A stretch of DNA of 64,000 nt, from NCBI RefSeq assembly GCF_003312875.1, contig NZ_CP015163.1, positions 3,100,001 to 3,164,000 of the forward strand. Reading direction: 5' to 3'. Of this stretch, positions 35,156 through 47,294 are shown in pieces. How positions within the stretch are numbered: position 1 is the first letter of the stretch; every line of letters begins with the position of its first letter. Origin of the DNA: Amycolatopsis albispora. GTDB taxonomy: Bacteria; Actinomycetota; Actinomycetes; Mycobacteriales; Pseudonocardiaceae. Under the pieces are notes generated by a model, which worked only from the letters and a program-made list of their open reading frames with translations, was not told where the DNA came from and made no database searches. A program made the position numbers and the translations under genes.

Positions 35156-35655
35156 CGCGTCACCTCCGCGGGAAGACGGGCACCCGCGCGCAACGTGCCC
35201 AGCGCGCGGGAAATGTGGCTGCGCACGGTGCTTTCCGTGCAGCCGAGCACCTGGGCGATCTCGGCGTCGGTGCAGTCCTCGTAGAACCGCAGCACGAGCG
35301 CCGCGCGCTGGCGGCGCGGCAGCACCGCGATCCTGGCGCGCATCGCGTCGCGCTCGGCGTGCCGCACCGCGGGATCACCGACCGGCGGGGTCAGCGCGTC
35401 GAGCGTGCGCTGCGAGGAAGCGATGTCCCGTGCCGCCCGGCGGTGCCGCCACGACAGGTACTCGTTGGTGACCATGCGCTTGACGTAGAGGTACGGCGCG
35501 TCCATCTGCTCGATCCGGGACCAGCGGCGCTGCACGCGCAGGAGCACGTCCTGCACGATGTCCTGGGCGAGGTGGCGGTCGCAGGTCACCGCGGTGGCGT
35601 ACCGCAGCAGCCGATCGAGCCGATCGGCGGCGAACTGGTCGAACCCGTCCGGCAC
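35152..35655 (-). CDS. SigE-family (ECF-type) RNA polymerase sigma factor
   Basis: A 167-residue sigma factor with regions 2 and 4 only. Region 2 includes LLRYATAVTCDRHLAQDIVQ and APYLYVKRMVTNEYLSWRHR; region 4 includes LPRRQRAALVLRFYEDCTDAEIAQVLGCTE then STVRSHISRAL, the -35-reading HTH. Two adjacent GTGs are candidate starts (35658, 35655); GGGAG has better spacing to 35655. It is coupled to an LCP gene instead of a recognisable anti-sigma gene. Confidence 0.9.
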   Translation of the reverse strand: MPDGFDQFAADRLDRLLRYATAVTCDRHLAQDIVQDVLLRVQRRWSRIEQMDAPYLYVKRMVTNEYLSWRHRRAARDIASSQRTLDALTPPVGDPAVRHAERDAMRARIAVLPRRQRAALVLRFYEDCTDAEIAQVLGCTESTVRSHISRALGTLRAGARLPAEVTR

Positions 35656-35736
35656 CACAGCTCCCTTCTGCCTGGTTGAACTGGGCGCACGGGAAACCCC
35701 GCCGGAACCCGCATTTGTTGAACGGTGTGACCCAGC

Positions 35737-36408
35737 TCATGCCGGGCGGTACCAGACCTCCGGCCTGCCGACCTGCCCGTAGTGCGGTTCCCGCCGCGCC
35801 AGCCCGCTGTCGGCCAGGTACTCCAGGTACCGCCGCGCGGTCACCCTCGACACGCCGACCACGGTGGCCGCCGCACCCGCCGACAGGCCCTCGGCCGCGG
35901 TGGCCAGCGCTTCGGTGACCGCCTCCAGCGTCTGCGCGCTCATGCCCTTGGGCAGCGCGTGGTGGTCCGGGGCCCGCAGCGTGGCCAGCACCCCGTCCAC
36001 GTCGGCCTGCCCGCTGACCTCGCCGGATTCGGTGAACCGGTCGCGGAAGCGCGCGTACCGCTCCAGCTTCTCCCGCAGCGAGGCGAAGGTGAACGGCTTG
36101 AGCAGGTACTGCACCACGCCGACGGACACCGCCGCCTTCACCACCGCCAGGTCGCGCGCGGAGGTCACCGCGATCACGTCCACCGCGACCCCGGCGGCAC
36201 GCAGGGCCCGGCACACCGCGAGGCCGTGGCTGTCCGGCAGGAAGAAGTCCAGCAGCACCAGGTCGACCGGCATGCGCTCACAGGCCCGCAACGCGTCCCC
36301 GCCGGAGTGCACGACCGCGACCACGGTGAAGCCCGCGACGCGCTCGACGTAACGCCGGTGCGCCTCGGCCACCACCGGGTCGTCCTCGACCACCAGCACG
36401 CGGATCAC
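35737..36408 (-). CDS. CitB/DcuR-type response regulator
   Basis: A 223-residue two-component regulator: receiver domain about residues 1-122 with acidic pocket VVEDD, phospho-acceptor Asp54 in LVLLDFFLPDSHG and Lys in QYLLKPFTF; and a C-terminal HTH (SAGAAATVVGVSRVTARRYLEYL) as in CitB-family regulators. It is coupled by ATGA to the kinase gene and most likely activates the divergent dicarboxylate carrier. Confidence 0.92.
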   Translation of the reverse strand: MIRVLVVEDDPVVAEAHRRYVERVAGFTVVAVVHSGGDALRACERMPVDLVLLDFFLPDSHGLAVCRALRAAGVAVDVIAVTSARDLAVVKAAVSVGVVQYLLKPFTFASLREKLERYARFRDRFTESGEVSGQADVDGVLATLRAPDHHALPKGMSAQTLEAVTEALATAAEGLSAGAAATVVGVSRVTARRYLEYLADSGLARREPHYGQVGRPEVWYRPA

Positions 36409-37997
36409 CGCTCACCCCGCTGGGGCAGGCGCACGGTGAACACCGCGCCGACGTCACGCGAGACCTCGATCGTGCCGCCGTGGCGGCGCACCGCCTGGCC
36501 GACCAGCGCGAGCCCGAGCCCGCGCCCGGCGGGCCCGTCGGCCGGCTTGCTCGACCAGCCCCGCCGGAACACCTGCTCGGCGCTCTCCGGATCGATTCCC
36601 GGACCGGTGTCGGCCACGCGCAACAGCAGTTCCCCGTCCTCCTGGCGCACGGTGACCGAAACCGTGGGCCTGCCGTTCCCGGCTCCGGCGATCGCGGCGT
36701 CGATCGCGTTGTCCACCAGGTTGCCGAGAATGGTCACCAGATCACGCGTGTCCACCCCGCCGGTGCCCGCGTCCATCGCGGTGTCCGGGGTGAGCGTCAG
36801 CTCGGCACCGCGCTCGCTCGCCTCGGCGGCCTTGCCCAGCAGCAGCGCGGCGAGCACCGGCTCCGACACCGCGCCGACCACCTGGTCGGTGAGCTGCTGC
36901 GCGACCTCCAGCTCGGCCGTGGCGAACCGCACCGCCTCCTCCGGCTGGCCCATCTCCACCAGCGAAACCACCGTGTGCAGCCGGTTCGCCGACTCGTGTG
37001 CCTGCGACCGCAGCGATTCGGCGAACCCGCGCACGGTGTCCAGCTCGCCGGTCAGCGTCTGCAGCTCGGTGTGGTCGCGAATGGTCACCACGCTGCCGAG
37101 CGACCGTTCACGCGAGCGCACCGGCTGCGCGCTGAGCAGCAGCACCCCGGTGTCGGTCACGTGGATCTCGTCCGACCGCGGTTCCCCGGACAGCAGCGCC
37201 GCGACCAGTTCCTCCGGCAGCCCGGTCTCGGCGACCGGCGTGCCCTGCACGTCCTCCGGCAGGCCGAGCAGCGTCCGCGCGCCGTCGTTGATCAACGCGA
37301 TGACCCCGCGCGAGTCGATCAGCACCAGGCCCTCGCGCACGGCGTGCAGCACCGCCTCGTGGTAGTCGAACATCGCGCTCAGCTCGGCGGGCGCCACCCC
37401 GCGCGTCTGCCGCTTCAGCCGCGCGGCCACCAGCAGGCTGCCCGCGAGCCCGACCGCCAGCACCAGCCCGGCCACCGCGAGCACGGTGACCACCCGCTCA
37501 CGCAGTTCCGCGCTGATCGTGCTGACCGTGATGCCGACGCTGACCAGCGCGATCACCCGCCCCGGCTCGGCGGTCACCGGCACCACCACGCGCTTGGACG
37601 GCCCCAGCGTGCCGGTGTAGGTCTCGGTGAGCACCTCGCCCCGCAGCGCGGCCGCGGTGTTGCCGACGAACGGCTGCCCGATCAGCGCCGGGTTCGGGTG
37701 GGTGTAGCGGATGCCGCCGGTGTCCATGATCGTGATGAAGTCGACCCCGGTGTCCGCGCGCACCCGCTCGGCGAACGGCTGCAGCTCCGCGCTCGGATCC
37801 GGGCCCAGCACCGCGGTCCGCACGCTCGGCGAGTCCGCCACGGTGACCGCCACCGTGGTGACCTCCTCGGTCGCGCGGTCCTCGGTGGCGCGCTCGGCGT
37901 CCACATAGGCCAGTGTCACCCCGCCACCGACCAGCGCCGCCACCAGCACCACCTGCACGAGCAGGAGCTGACGCGCGAGGCTCCACCGGTTCGACAC
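36405..37997 (-). CDS. CitA/DcuS-type sensor histidine kinase
   Basis: A 530-residue membrane kinase: first membrane helix at about residues 12-31 (LVQVVLVAALVGGGVTLAYV), a periplasmic Cache-type sensor (about 32-160, with DFITIMDTGGIRYTHPNP), second helix near 167-190, a PAS domain (ALINDGARTLLGLPEDVQ), the dimerisation His in RSQAHESANRLHTVVSLVEMG, and HATPase boxes LVDNAIDAAI, RVADTGPGI and GRGLGLALVGQAV. Such kinases sense C4-dicarboxylates or citrate. The start is taken at GTG 37997; longer versions (to 38066) have no ribosome site. Confidence 0.92.
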   Translation of the reverse strand: MSNRWSLARQLLLVQVVLVAALVGGGVTLAYVDAERATEDRATEEVTTVAVTVADSPSVRTAVLGPDPSAELQPFAERVRADTGVDFITIMDTGGIRYTHPNPALIGQPFVGNTAAALRGEVLTETYTGTLGPSKRVVVPVTAEPGRVIALVSVGITVSTISAELRERVVTVLAVAGLVLAVGLAGSLLVAARLKRQTRGVAPAELSAMFDYHEAVLHAVREGLVLIDSRGVIALINDGARTLLGLPEDVQGTPVAETGLPEELVAALLSGEPRSDEIHVTDTGVLLLSAQPVRSRERSLGSVVTIRDHTELQTLTGELDTVRGFAESLRSQAHESANRLHTVVSLVEMGQPEEAVRFATAELEVAQQLTDQVVGAVSEPVLAALLLGKAAEASERGAELTLTPDTAMDAGTGGVDTRDLVTILGNLVDNAIDAAIAGAGNGRPTVSVTVRQEDGELLLRVADTGPGIDPESAEQVFRRGWSSKPADGPAGRGLGLALVGQAVRRHGGTIEVSRDVGAVFTVRLPQRGER

Positions 37998-38130
37998 GCC
38001 CACATACCAGCACACCCGCCGCGCGGGGCGTCGATGTGGCGCGGTTCGTGAACGAAATGAACACAACCGTGACCCCGCTCACCAGGGTCCGCATAGTCAC
38101 CGGAAACCTTGACGCAACTTGGAGGCAACG

Positions 38131-39510
38131 GTGCCATCATCACCGACGACCACCGCCGGCTCGGCTCCGCCCGGCAAGCGCCGGGATCGGATGCACTACC
38201 TCTATCTCGCGGTGATCGCCGCCGTCGTGCTCGGCGTGATCGTCGGCTTCGCCGCCCCGGACGTGGCCAAGGAGCTCAAGCCGCTCGGCACCGGGTTCGT
38301 GAACCTGATCAAGATGATGATCTCGCCGATCATCTTCTGCACCATCGTGCTCGGCATCGGCTCGGTGGCCAAGGCCGCCAGCGTGGGCAAGGTCGGCCTG
38401 ATGGCCATCGTCTACTTCCTCGCGATGTCCACCTTCGCGCTGGGCATCGGCCTGGTGGTCGGGAACATCCTGCACCCCGGTGAGGGCTTGAGCCTGTCGC
38501 CGGAGGCCGCCGCGAAGGCGCAGCAGCAGGCGGAGGGCTCCGAGGGCACCGTCGACTTCCTGCTCGGCATCATCCCGGAGAGCCTGGTCTCGGCGTTCAC
38601 CGAAGGCTCGGTGCTGCAGACCCTGCTGGTCGCGCTGCTCGCCGGGTTCGCGCTGCAGAAGATGGGCCGCGCCGGTGAGCCGGTGCTGCGGGGCATCGAG
38701 CACATCCAGCGGCTGGTCTTCCGCATCCTGGCGATGATCATGTGGGCCGCGCCGGTCGGCGCGTTCGGCGCGATCGCCGCGGTGGTCGGCGAAACCGGCT
38801 GGGACGCGCTGAAGAGCCTCGCGGTGATCATGCTCGGTTTCTACGCCACCTGCCTGCTGTTCGTTTTTGTGGTGCTCGGCTCGGTGCTGTGGTTCGGCGC
38901 GCGGGTCAACCTGTTCTCGCTGCTGCGCTACCTCGGCCGCGAGTTCCTGCTGATCGTGTCGACCTCGTCGTCGGAATCGGCGCTGCCCCGGCTGATCGCG
39001 AAGATGGAGCACCTCGGGGTGAGCAAGCCGGTCGTCGGCATCACCGTGCCCACCGGGTACTCGTTCAACCTCGACGGCACCGCGATCTACCTGACCATGG
39101 CGACCCTGTTCATCGCCACCGCGCAGGGCAGCCCGCTGCCGGTCAGCGAGCAGATCTCCCTGCTGGTGTTCATGATCATCGCGTCGAAGGGCGCGGCCGG
39201 GGTCAGCGGCGCCGGCATCGCCACGCTCGCCGGTGGCCTCCAGTCGCACCGGCCCGAGCTGGTCGACGGCGTCGGCTTCATCCTCGGCATCGACCGGTTC
39301 ATGTCCGAGGCCCGCGCGGTGACCAACTTCGCCGGCAACGCGGTGGCCACCGTGCTGATCGGCTCGTGGACCAAGGAGTTCGACCGCGGCCAGGCGCGGC
39401 GGGTGTTCGACGGGCAGGACCCGTTCAACGAAGCCACCCTGGTCGACGACCACAAACCCGCCGGCGGTGACGAAGCCACACCGCGGCGGGAACCGGCGGC
39501 GGTGAACTAG
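38131..39510 (+). CDS. DctA-type dicarboxylate/cation symporter (DAACS family)
   Basis: A 459-residue carrier with about eight membrane helices and two re-entrant loops. Family motifs are MMISPIIFCTIVLGIGSVAK, the serine-rich IVSTSSSESALPRLI hairpin, GYSFNLDGTAIYL, and FILGIDRFMSEARAVTNFAGN. This class imports succinate, fumarate or malate with protons or sodium. GTG 38131 follows GGAGG at 5 bases. Divergent from the CitAB-type pair, which suggests substrate-induced expression; the 133-base gap contains GTTCGTGAAC and related short repeats that may be regulator sites. Confidence 0.93.
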   Translation: MPSSPTTTAGSAPPGKRRDRMHYLYLAVIAAVVLGVIVGFAAPDVAKELKPLGTGFVNLIKMMISPIIFCTIVLGIGSVAKAASVGKVGLMAIVYFLAMSTFALGIGLVVGNILHPGEGLSLSPEAAAKAQQQAEGSEGTVDFLLGIIPESLVSAFTEGSVLQTLLVALLAGFALQKMGRAGEPVLRGIEHIQRLVFRILAMIMWAAPVGAFGAIAAVVGETGWDALKSLAVIMLGFYATCLLFVFVVLGSVLWFGARVNLFSLLRYLGREFLLIVSTSSSESALPRLIAKMEHLGVSKPVVGITVPTGYSFNLDGTAIYLTMATLFIATAQGSPLPVSEQISLLVFMIIASKGAAGVSGAGIATLAGGLQSHRPELVDGVGFILGIDRFMSEARAVTNFAGNAVATVLIGSWTKEFDRGQARRVFDGQDPFNEATLVDDHKPAGGDEATPRREPAAVN

Positions 39511-39536
39511 GGGCGCCCCGGCCCCACCCGCCGCGA

Positions 39537-39582
39537 ACTGACGCGGTTGCGAGCTTCCCCCAAGGCTCGCAACCGCGTCAGT
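39537..39582. terminator. Perfect 18-bp inverted repeat, bidirectional terminator
   Basis: ACTGACGCGGTTGCGAGC (39537-39554) pairs perfectly with 39565-39582 around a ten-base loop. It starts 26 bases after the dctA-type stop and covers the stop codon of the convergent hydrolase gene. Confidence 0.75.
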
Positions 39583-40450
39583 CGTGCTTGGCGGCGAACT
39601 CCAGCAGGCGCTGGACCGCCCGCTCCGGCTGCTCACCGATCAGCGCGTGCGTCGCCTCCGGCCACAGCTCCACCTCGGCGTCCCGGAACAGCGTCCGCGC
39701 ACGCTCGGCCGCCGCCTCGGGGTCGTGCACCACGCTTCGCCCGCCGATCAGCACCAGCACCGGCACCTCGACCGCCCGCAGCACGTCGTCACCCGGATAA
39801 CCGAGGAACGGCAGGCCAGACTGGAACTCGGTCATCCCGGCGAGCAGCACCCGCGTCGAGGGCACCTCCGGCCACGAGCCGCCGCCCGCGGTCCAGCTCA
39901 GGAACCGCTTCATCGCCGCGTCGCCGGGCAGCAGGTGCGCGGCCAGCGCCCCGGCGAAGAACCGCCTGGTCAGCTTGCCGAGCGTGTTGGCAGGGTCGAA
40001 CAACGCGATCGACGCGAGCCGGCCAGGGAAATGCCGTGCCTGGTTCAGCGTCTGCCAGCCGCCCGCGGACAGTCCCGCCAAGTGGAAGCCGGTCAGGCCC
40101 AGCTCCTCGAACACGTCCTCCAGCGCACGCGCGCGGTCGGCACCGTCGCGCATCGGCACGGTCTGCACGCTCGCGCCCGGCTCGCCGAGCGTGTCCACCG
40201 TGTAGACGGTGCGCTCGGCGACCAGCCCCGGCAGGTTGGGCGCCCACATCGCCGAGCTGGCGTGCGAGCCGTGCAGCAGCACGATCGGCGGACGCCCGGA
40301 ATCGCCGTAGCGGTAGACGCGCACCGTGCCGTACCGGCTGGGCACGTCCCGTTCCGCGCGCACCCCCGGGCACTCCCGCATCGCCGCTTCGTACGCGGCG
40401 AAGTACCGGGACCGCCCCTCGACCGTGGTGAAATGACCGATTCTCCCCAT
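39578..40450 (-). CDS. Alpha/beta hydrolase
   Basis: A 290-residue hydrolase with RPPIVLLHGSHASSAMW (oxyanion region), the nucleophile elbow GLSAGGWQ with the catalytic Ser, an Asp in LVLIGGRSVVHDPE and the catalytic His in WPEATHALIGEQP. No signal peptide. Substrate unknown. ATG 40450 is used; a TTG at 40462 directly after the upstream stop would add four residues. Downstream of the SRPBCC gene on the same strand. Confidence 0.82.
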   Translation of the reverse strand: MGRIGHFTTVEGRSRYFAAYEAAMRECPGVRAERDVPSRYGTVRVYRYGDSGRPPIVLLHGSHASSAMWAPNLPGLVAERTVYTVDTLGEPGASVQTVPMRDGADRARALEDVFEELGLTGFHLAGLSAGGWQTLNQARHFPGRLASIALFDPANTLGKLTRRFFAGALAAHLLPGDAAMKRFLSWTAGGGSWPEVPSTRVLLAGMTEFQSGLPFLGYPGDDVLRAVEVPVLVLIGGRSVVHDPEAAAERARTLFRDAEVELWPEATHALIGEQPERAVQRLLEFAAKHD

Positions 40451-40462
40451 GGAACCAGTCAA

Positions 40463-40918
40463 TCACTTTCCGGCGTGCGCGCCCAACCGTTGCACCAGCC
40501 CTCGCCTGCCGCGGCGCATCATCAGCGCGTGGTTGGCCCGGAACACCGGGGCCGCCACCGGCGACAGCCACCGCAGCAGCGGTTTTTCCGCCACCACGTG
40601 CTGGGTGATGTCCAGCCGCGTGGCGCCGTCCTGCGCGGAGAGCAGGCAGCCGAGCGTGCCCACCAGATCACCGTGCAGGTCGACGCGCAGCCTGCCGTCG
40701 CGCTCGTTCTCCTCGGCCCTGGTCATGGTGATCGTCAGCGCGTAGGGCAGCCGCGCGCGGCACACCAGCTCCGCGGTGTGGTCGTCCACCTGCCGCACCG
40801 ACCGCACGTCGGGCCACCACTGGGGATAGGCACCGAGATCGACCAGGGTGGCGAACACCGGGCGGACCGGGGCCCCGACCAGCCAGGTGTCGCGGAACCG
40901 GTAGTCGTTCAGCCGCAC
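40463..40918 (-). CDS. SRPBCC-family protein
   Basis: A 151-residue protein with the polyketide-cyclase/dehydrase-like pattern: RFRDTWLVGAPVRPVFATLV, YPQWWPDVRSVRQV, a sheet ending TRLDITQHVVAEKPLL, and a C-terminal Arg-rich helix (RRGRRGLVQRLGAHAGK). It lies 23 bases behind uvrA on the same strand, so it may be read through. No substrate can be assigned. Confidence 0.7.
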   Translation of the reverse strand: MRLNDYRFRDTWLVGAPVRPVFATLVDLGAYPQWWPDVRSVRQVDDHTAELVCRARLPYALTITMTRAEENERDGRLRVDLHGDLVGTLGCLLSAQDGATRLDITQHVVAEKPLLRWLSPVAAPVFRANHALMMRRGRRGLVQRLGAHAGK

Positions 40919-40941
40919 GCGGCCATTATGGACGCCACCGG

Positions 40942-43803
<2,862 letters not shown>

Positions 43804-43995
43804 GCGAGGTCCCTTCACTGGATTCGGAACGGCCGGGTATGGGGCGGCCGCCCCCATGCTAGGTCGCACCACCGACAGTTTCGGCACGCTCGTGTCCTGC
43901 CTGGTGGGGCTGCGAATTCGCGCCGGGTTCGAGGGTACGTGGCCGCGAACGGCGGCTTCGATCGGGTGAGGGGAATTCGTACTACAGTTCGACGC

Positions 43996-44673
43996 GTGAA
44001 CGTCGTGGACACCTATACCGGTCATGTCGAACCGGGCGGCGACGCCGCCCGCCGGACGCTGCCGAAGCTGACCATCACCAAGCTGTCGGTCGGGCCGATG
44101 GACAACAACGCGTACCTGCTGATCTGCCGGGCCAGCGGGGAGGCCCTGCTGATCGACGCGGCGGCCGATCCCGAGCGCATCTCGGACCTGATCGGCCACG
44201 GTCCCGACCGCCCGGCGCTACGCACCGTGGTCACCACGCACCAGCACGCGGACCACTGGCAGGCGCTGGGCGCGGTGGCCGGTGCCAACGGCTCGAACAC
44301 CGCCGCCCACCCCGCCGACGCCGATCCGCTGCCCGTCCCGCCCGATTTCCTGCTGGAACACGGCGACACCGTGTCGGTGGGCGAGTGCGAACTGGAGGTC
44401 ATCCACCTGCGGGGGCACACGCCGGGCTCGATCGCCCTGCTCTACCGGGACCCGGACGGCCACCCGCACCTCTTCACCGGCGATTCGCTGTTCCCCGGCG
44501 GGGTCGGCAAGACGGGGTCGCCGGAGGACTTCAGGTCGCTGATCGACGATGTGACTTCGCGCATCTTCGACGTCCTGCCGGATGAAACCTGGTTCTACCC
44601 GGGCCACGGCGACGACTCGACGCTGGGCGAACAGCGCCCCCACCTCGATGAGTGGCGTTCCCGCGGCTGGTGA
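43996..44673 (+). CDS. MBL-fold metallo-hydrolase (glyoxalase II-like)
   Basis: A 225-residue metallo-beta-lactamase-fold enzyme: [12 protein letters not shown] (HxHxDH zinc motif), [28 protein letters not shown], and the final zinc His in [12 protein letters not shown]. The likely reaction is hydrolysis of a thioester or similar small molecule, by resemblance to glyoxalase II. The GTG at 43996 lies 7 bases after a TACAGT -10, so the transcript is probably leaderless. Divergent from uvrA. Confidence 0.85.
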   Translation: MNVVDTYTGHVEPGGDAARRTLPKLTITKLSVGPMDNNAYLLICRASGEALLIDAAADPERISDLIGHGPDRPALRTVVTTHQHADHWQALGAVAGANGSNTAAHPADADPLPVPPDFLLEHGDTVSVGECELEVIHLRGHTPGSIALLYRDPDGHPHLFTGDSLFPGGVGKTGSPEDFRSLIDDVTSRIFDVLPDETWFYPGHGDDSTLGEQRPHLDEWRSRGW

Positions 44674-44683
44674 GTTCGCTGGC

Positions 44684-44716
44684 GGGTGAGGCCGCTCACG
44701 GCAGGCGGCCTCACCC
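44684..44716. terminator. Perfect 12-bp hairpin between convergent genes
   Basis: GGGTGAGGCCGC (44684-44695) pairs perfectly with 44705-44716 around a nine-base loop, between the MBL gene and the convergent uncharacterised gene. No T-run. Confidence 0.65.
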
Positions 44717-44743
44717 GTACCGGTTTGTCACTCGTGCCGGTTG

Positions 44744-45712
44744 TCACTCGTAGCGGTTGGTCACGGCCAGGGACGTACCGGCCAGCGCTTCGCCGACCGG
44801 GGTTTCCGCCCAACCGGCCAGCACGTCGGCCCGGCCGTTGCTGTGGTTCAGCAGACTGACCAAGTCCGGGACCGACGGCGGGTCCGGGAGGGCGCAGTGG
44901 AGCACCGGCTCACCGCTGGCTCCGTCGTCGTCCGGCACCCATCGGCAGAGTTCGACGTTCCACCCGGTCCGTTCCCACTTGCCGCCCGGCATCGGCGCCT
45001 GGATGTTGAGGTGGTAGCCGTCGTCCGGGTCGTCGCTGATCTCGAAGCCGTCGAGCAGTAGCTGCGCTTCGTCGTTGGAGCACCGCAGGTAGGCGTCGAG
45101 GAGCAGGCGCAGATCCGCCACGGCCTGTTCGCGTTCGGTCTGGTCCAGTCCTCGGTCCAGTTCGGTCAGGGCGTCCCGGCTTCGCTGGCCGAGGCCGGAC
45201 ACCGTTTCGTCGATGACCACGAACGGCGCCTCGAACTCCCAGCTGCGCCGCTCCCCCGATTCCGGCGGCTCGACGCCCTCCCGGTGCTCGGCCAGCTCGT
45301 CGCGGAGCGCACGCGCTTCCGCCGCCAGCTCCGCGCCGATCGCCGTCCGAACCGGCGGCGGCGCGGCGGCGGCCGCCGTGTCCAGGTCGGCCAGTGCCCG
45401 GTGCAGGAACACCATGGCGTGCTCGTACCAGAGGCTGTGCGTCCCGGTGAGCAGGCTCGGTCGCGCGTCGCGGTCGGTCAACGCGGCCAGGTGGTCCGCC
45501 GGGTATTCGTCGAAGCGCCCCCGCCGGTCGTCCCAGACGCTGACCGGAACCGTGGCACAGGCGGAAATCCGGTTGAGCGCGCCGACGATCGGCGCCGCGA
45601 GCGCCAGGTCCTCGACACTGGTGACGGTGGCCGACGTGACACCGGCAGGCCCTTGATAAGTCGCCAGAATCTGCACTTTCCCGCGGTTGGCGTGATCCGA
45701 GTAAACGGTCAT
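44744..45712 (-). CDS. Uncharacterised protein (322 aa)
   Basis: I do not recognise a family. The protein is soluble and acidic, opening MTVYSDHANRGKVQILATYQ, with a helical middle rich in Ala/Glu/Arg (about residues 120-150 and 175-225) and an Asp-rich segment (DGFEISDDPDDGYHLNIQAP). ATG 45712 follows AAGGGG at 7 bases; GTG 45718 is the alternative. It faces away from the PD-(D/E)xK candidate and marks one edge of a run of uncharacterised genes. Confidence 0.6.
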   Translation of the reverse strand: MTVYSDHANRGKVQILATYQGPAGVTSATVTSVEDLALAAPIVGALNRISACATVPVSVWDDRRGRFDEYPADHLAALTDRDARPSLLTGTHSLWYEHAMVFLHRALADLDTAAAAAPPPVRTAIGAELAAEARALRDELAEHREGVEPPESGERRSWEFEAPFVVIDETVSGLGQRSRDALTELDRGLDQTEREQAVADLRLLLDAYLRCSNDEAQLLLDGFEISDDPDDGYHLNIQAPMPGGKWERTGWNVELCRWVPDDDGASGEPVLHCALPDPPSVPDLVSLLNHSNGRADVLAGWAETPVGEALAGTSLAVTNRYE

Positions 45713-45954
45713 GGACACACCCCTTCAGCCGACGCGCGGCAGGCGCATCGGCGAGGAAGATCAGCGGACCAGGCGGTGGCGCAGGCGCTTTCCGGCGCTC
45801 CCTGCCGGTGAAGAAGGTCAGCGGTGGCCCAGGCCCAATCCCAAGCCCCTTGCCGCGCGGCCACAGTACAACCGATCCCCCGGGACGGCAATCATCACCG
45901 CTCATTCGGTGTTGACCCGGTTGGTGCGCTCGCCGCGAGCTGAAACACTGAACT

Positions 45955-47184
45955 GTGGACCTCGCACGAGCTCTGGAAATCGTCGACTCCCCCGTTCTCC
46001 TGCCCGGCCAAAGTGACGAGACGCTTTTACGTCAGGTGACAAAGGCCGCGGCGTACGTACCATCCGACAAGGTTCTTTCACCGGCACGCGGCTTGGGCCA
46101 GGGAATCCGCGTTCGGCCGGTTGAGGCGTTGCACCAGCTGTCGTATGTGACAAAGCCGCGATACCTGAGCAATCTCCTCGACTTCTACGCGCAGTGGGCG
46201 CTGACGCGGTACGCGGGATTCTTCGACCACAGGAAGAACAAGCCCGGGACACCGGAACTCGTCGTCAGCGAAGCGGGCCGCCGAATCGTCGGCAACCAGC
46301 GGCGAGTGACCTCGGAAGAGATGGGCATCGCCTTCGGCGCGGTCCTGGCGATCCGCTGGTTCCAGCAGGCCGTCACCACACGTCTTCCGATCAGCATCGT
46401 CGACATCGACGCCGCGCTCGACGACCGGTACGTCTTCGCGGGCGGCGCCAAGCATGCCGTGCGAAAGGTGAACACGAATCGTCCCGACTACCTTCTGGTC
46501 GGCCAGCACCCTTCGGCCCGTCGCGGGTACGTTCTTCGCACCTTGGAGTGCAAGGGCACCAAAACACGTGGTAACGCAGTGAAGCAAATGGCGAAGGCGC
46601 TCACTCAACTCGGTGGTATCTCGGTGGGCGGCGAAGTGCCCACCGGACTCGCGACGAGTGTGATCGCCGCCGACCGCCTGCGGTACCTGGCGCTCGATCC
46701 GGAGGGAGAGGACGAGCGCTCGCACGTGGTGGACGCCGGCACGATCGCCGACGTCCGCGGCTTCCGGCTCACCGACGAGCGGGAGTGGTCACCGGCCGCG
46801 CTGGCTGCCGCGTCGGTACGCGCGTCGTGGGCGACGCTCGCCGACTTCGGCGGTAACCGGCAAGCCTTCGAGACTTGGGCACCCACGGTCATGTCGGAAC
46901 GCCTCGACCGCCAGCCCCGCGCCCGCAACGAGTTCGAGACGCCTTACGGGCGCGCGCGAGGCACCAGCACTACCTTCACCGTTGCCGGGCAACTGCTCAC
47001 GGTCAGGTATGCGATCAACTCGGCCGTCGACCGAGCACTGGAGGAGGGCAGCCCCGAAGCCATCATTGACACCCAGGCGGAGTTCGCCGATGGCCTACCG
47101 CACGAACCGGTTCAGCGGCGCGGCACAGGTGAAGCATATTCGGTCAGCCCGGACGGATCAATCTTCTCGCTCAGCCTCGACTGA
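45955..47184 (+). CDS. Uncharacterised protein with PD-(D/E)xK-type nuclease motif
   Basis: A 409-residue protein without a recognised full-length family. The middle has RPDYLLVGQ, 15-20 residues later LRTLECKGTKTRG, i.e. the PD...(D/E)xK arrangement of restriction-like nucleases, preceded by a helix-rich region. The N-terminal 130 residues (LYAQWALTRYAGFFDHRKNK-like) and the C-terminal 150 are unassigned. GTG 45955 is the start; no strong ribosome site is visible. Third codon positions look more A/T-rich than in flanking housekeeping genes. With the downstream HIRAN protein it may form a DNA-targeting (defence or repair) module; this is inference from the motif only. Confidence 0.6.
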   Translation: MDLARALEIVDSPVLLPGQSDETLLRQVTKAAAYVPSDKVLSPARGLGQGIRVRPVEALHQLSYVTKPRYLSNLLDFYAQWALTRYAGFFDHRKNKPGTPELVVSEAGRRIVGNQRRVTSEEMGIAFGAVLAIRWFQQAVTTRLPISIVDIDAALDDRYVFAGGAKHAVRKVNTNRPDYLLVGQHPSARRGYVLRTLECKGTKTRGNAVKQMAKALTQLGGISVGGEVPTGLATSVIAADRLRYLALDPEGEDERSHVVDAGTIADVRGFRLTDEREWSPAALAAASVRASWATLADFGGNRQAFETWAPTVMSERLDRQPRARNEFETPYGRARGTSTTFTVAGQLLTVRYAINSAVDRALEEGSPEAIIDTQAEFADGLPHEPVQRRGTGEAYSVSPDGSIFSLSLD

Positions 47185-47294
47185 GTGCGGGTTTGACCCG
47201 GCCAAATGCTCTGTTCGAGGGGTAGTGATCGCACAGGGTCGCTTTTCCCGGAATCGCGGGGGAAGATCGTTCATCCGAGCCGGGGAGGGATCGG

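Noticed and set aside
45719..45954. A gene in the gap between the uncharacterised minus-strand gene and the nuclease candidate
   Set aside because: Frames are short and antisense-like, with no ribosome site; it is treated as a divergent promoter region.
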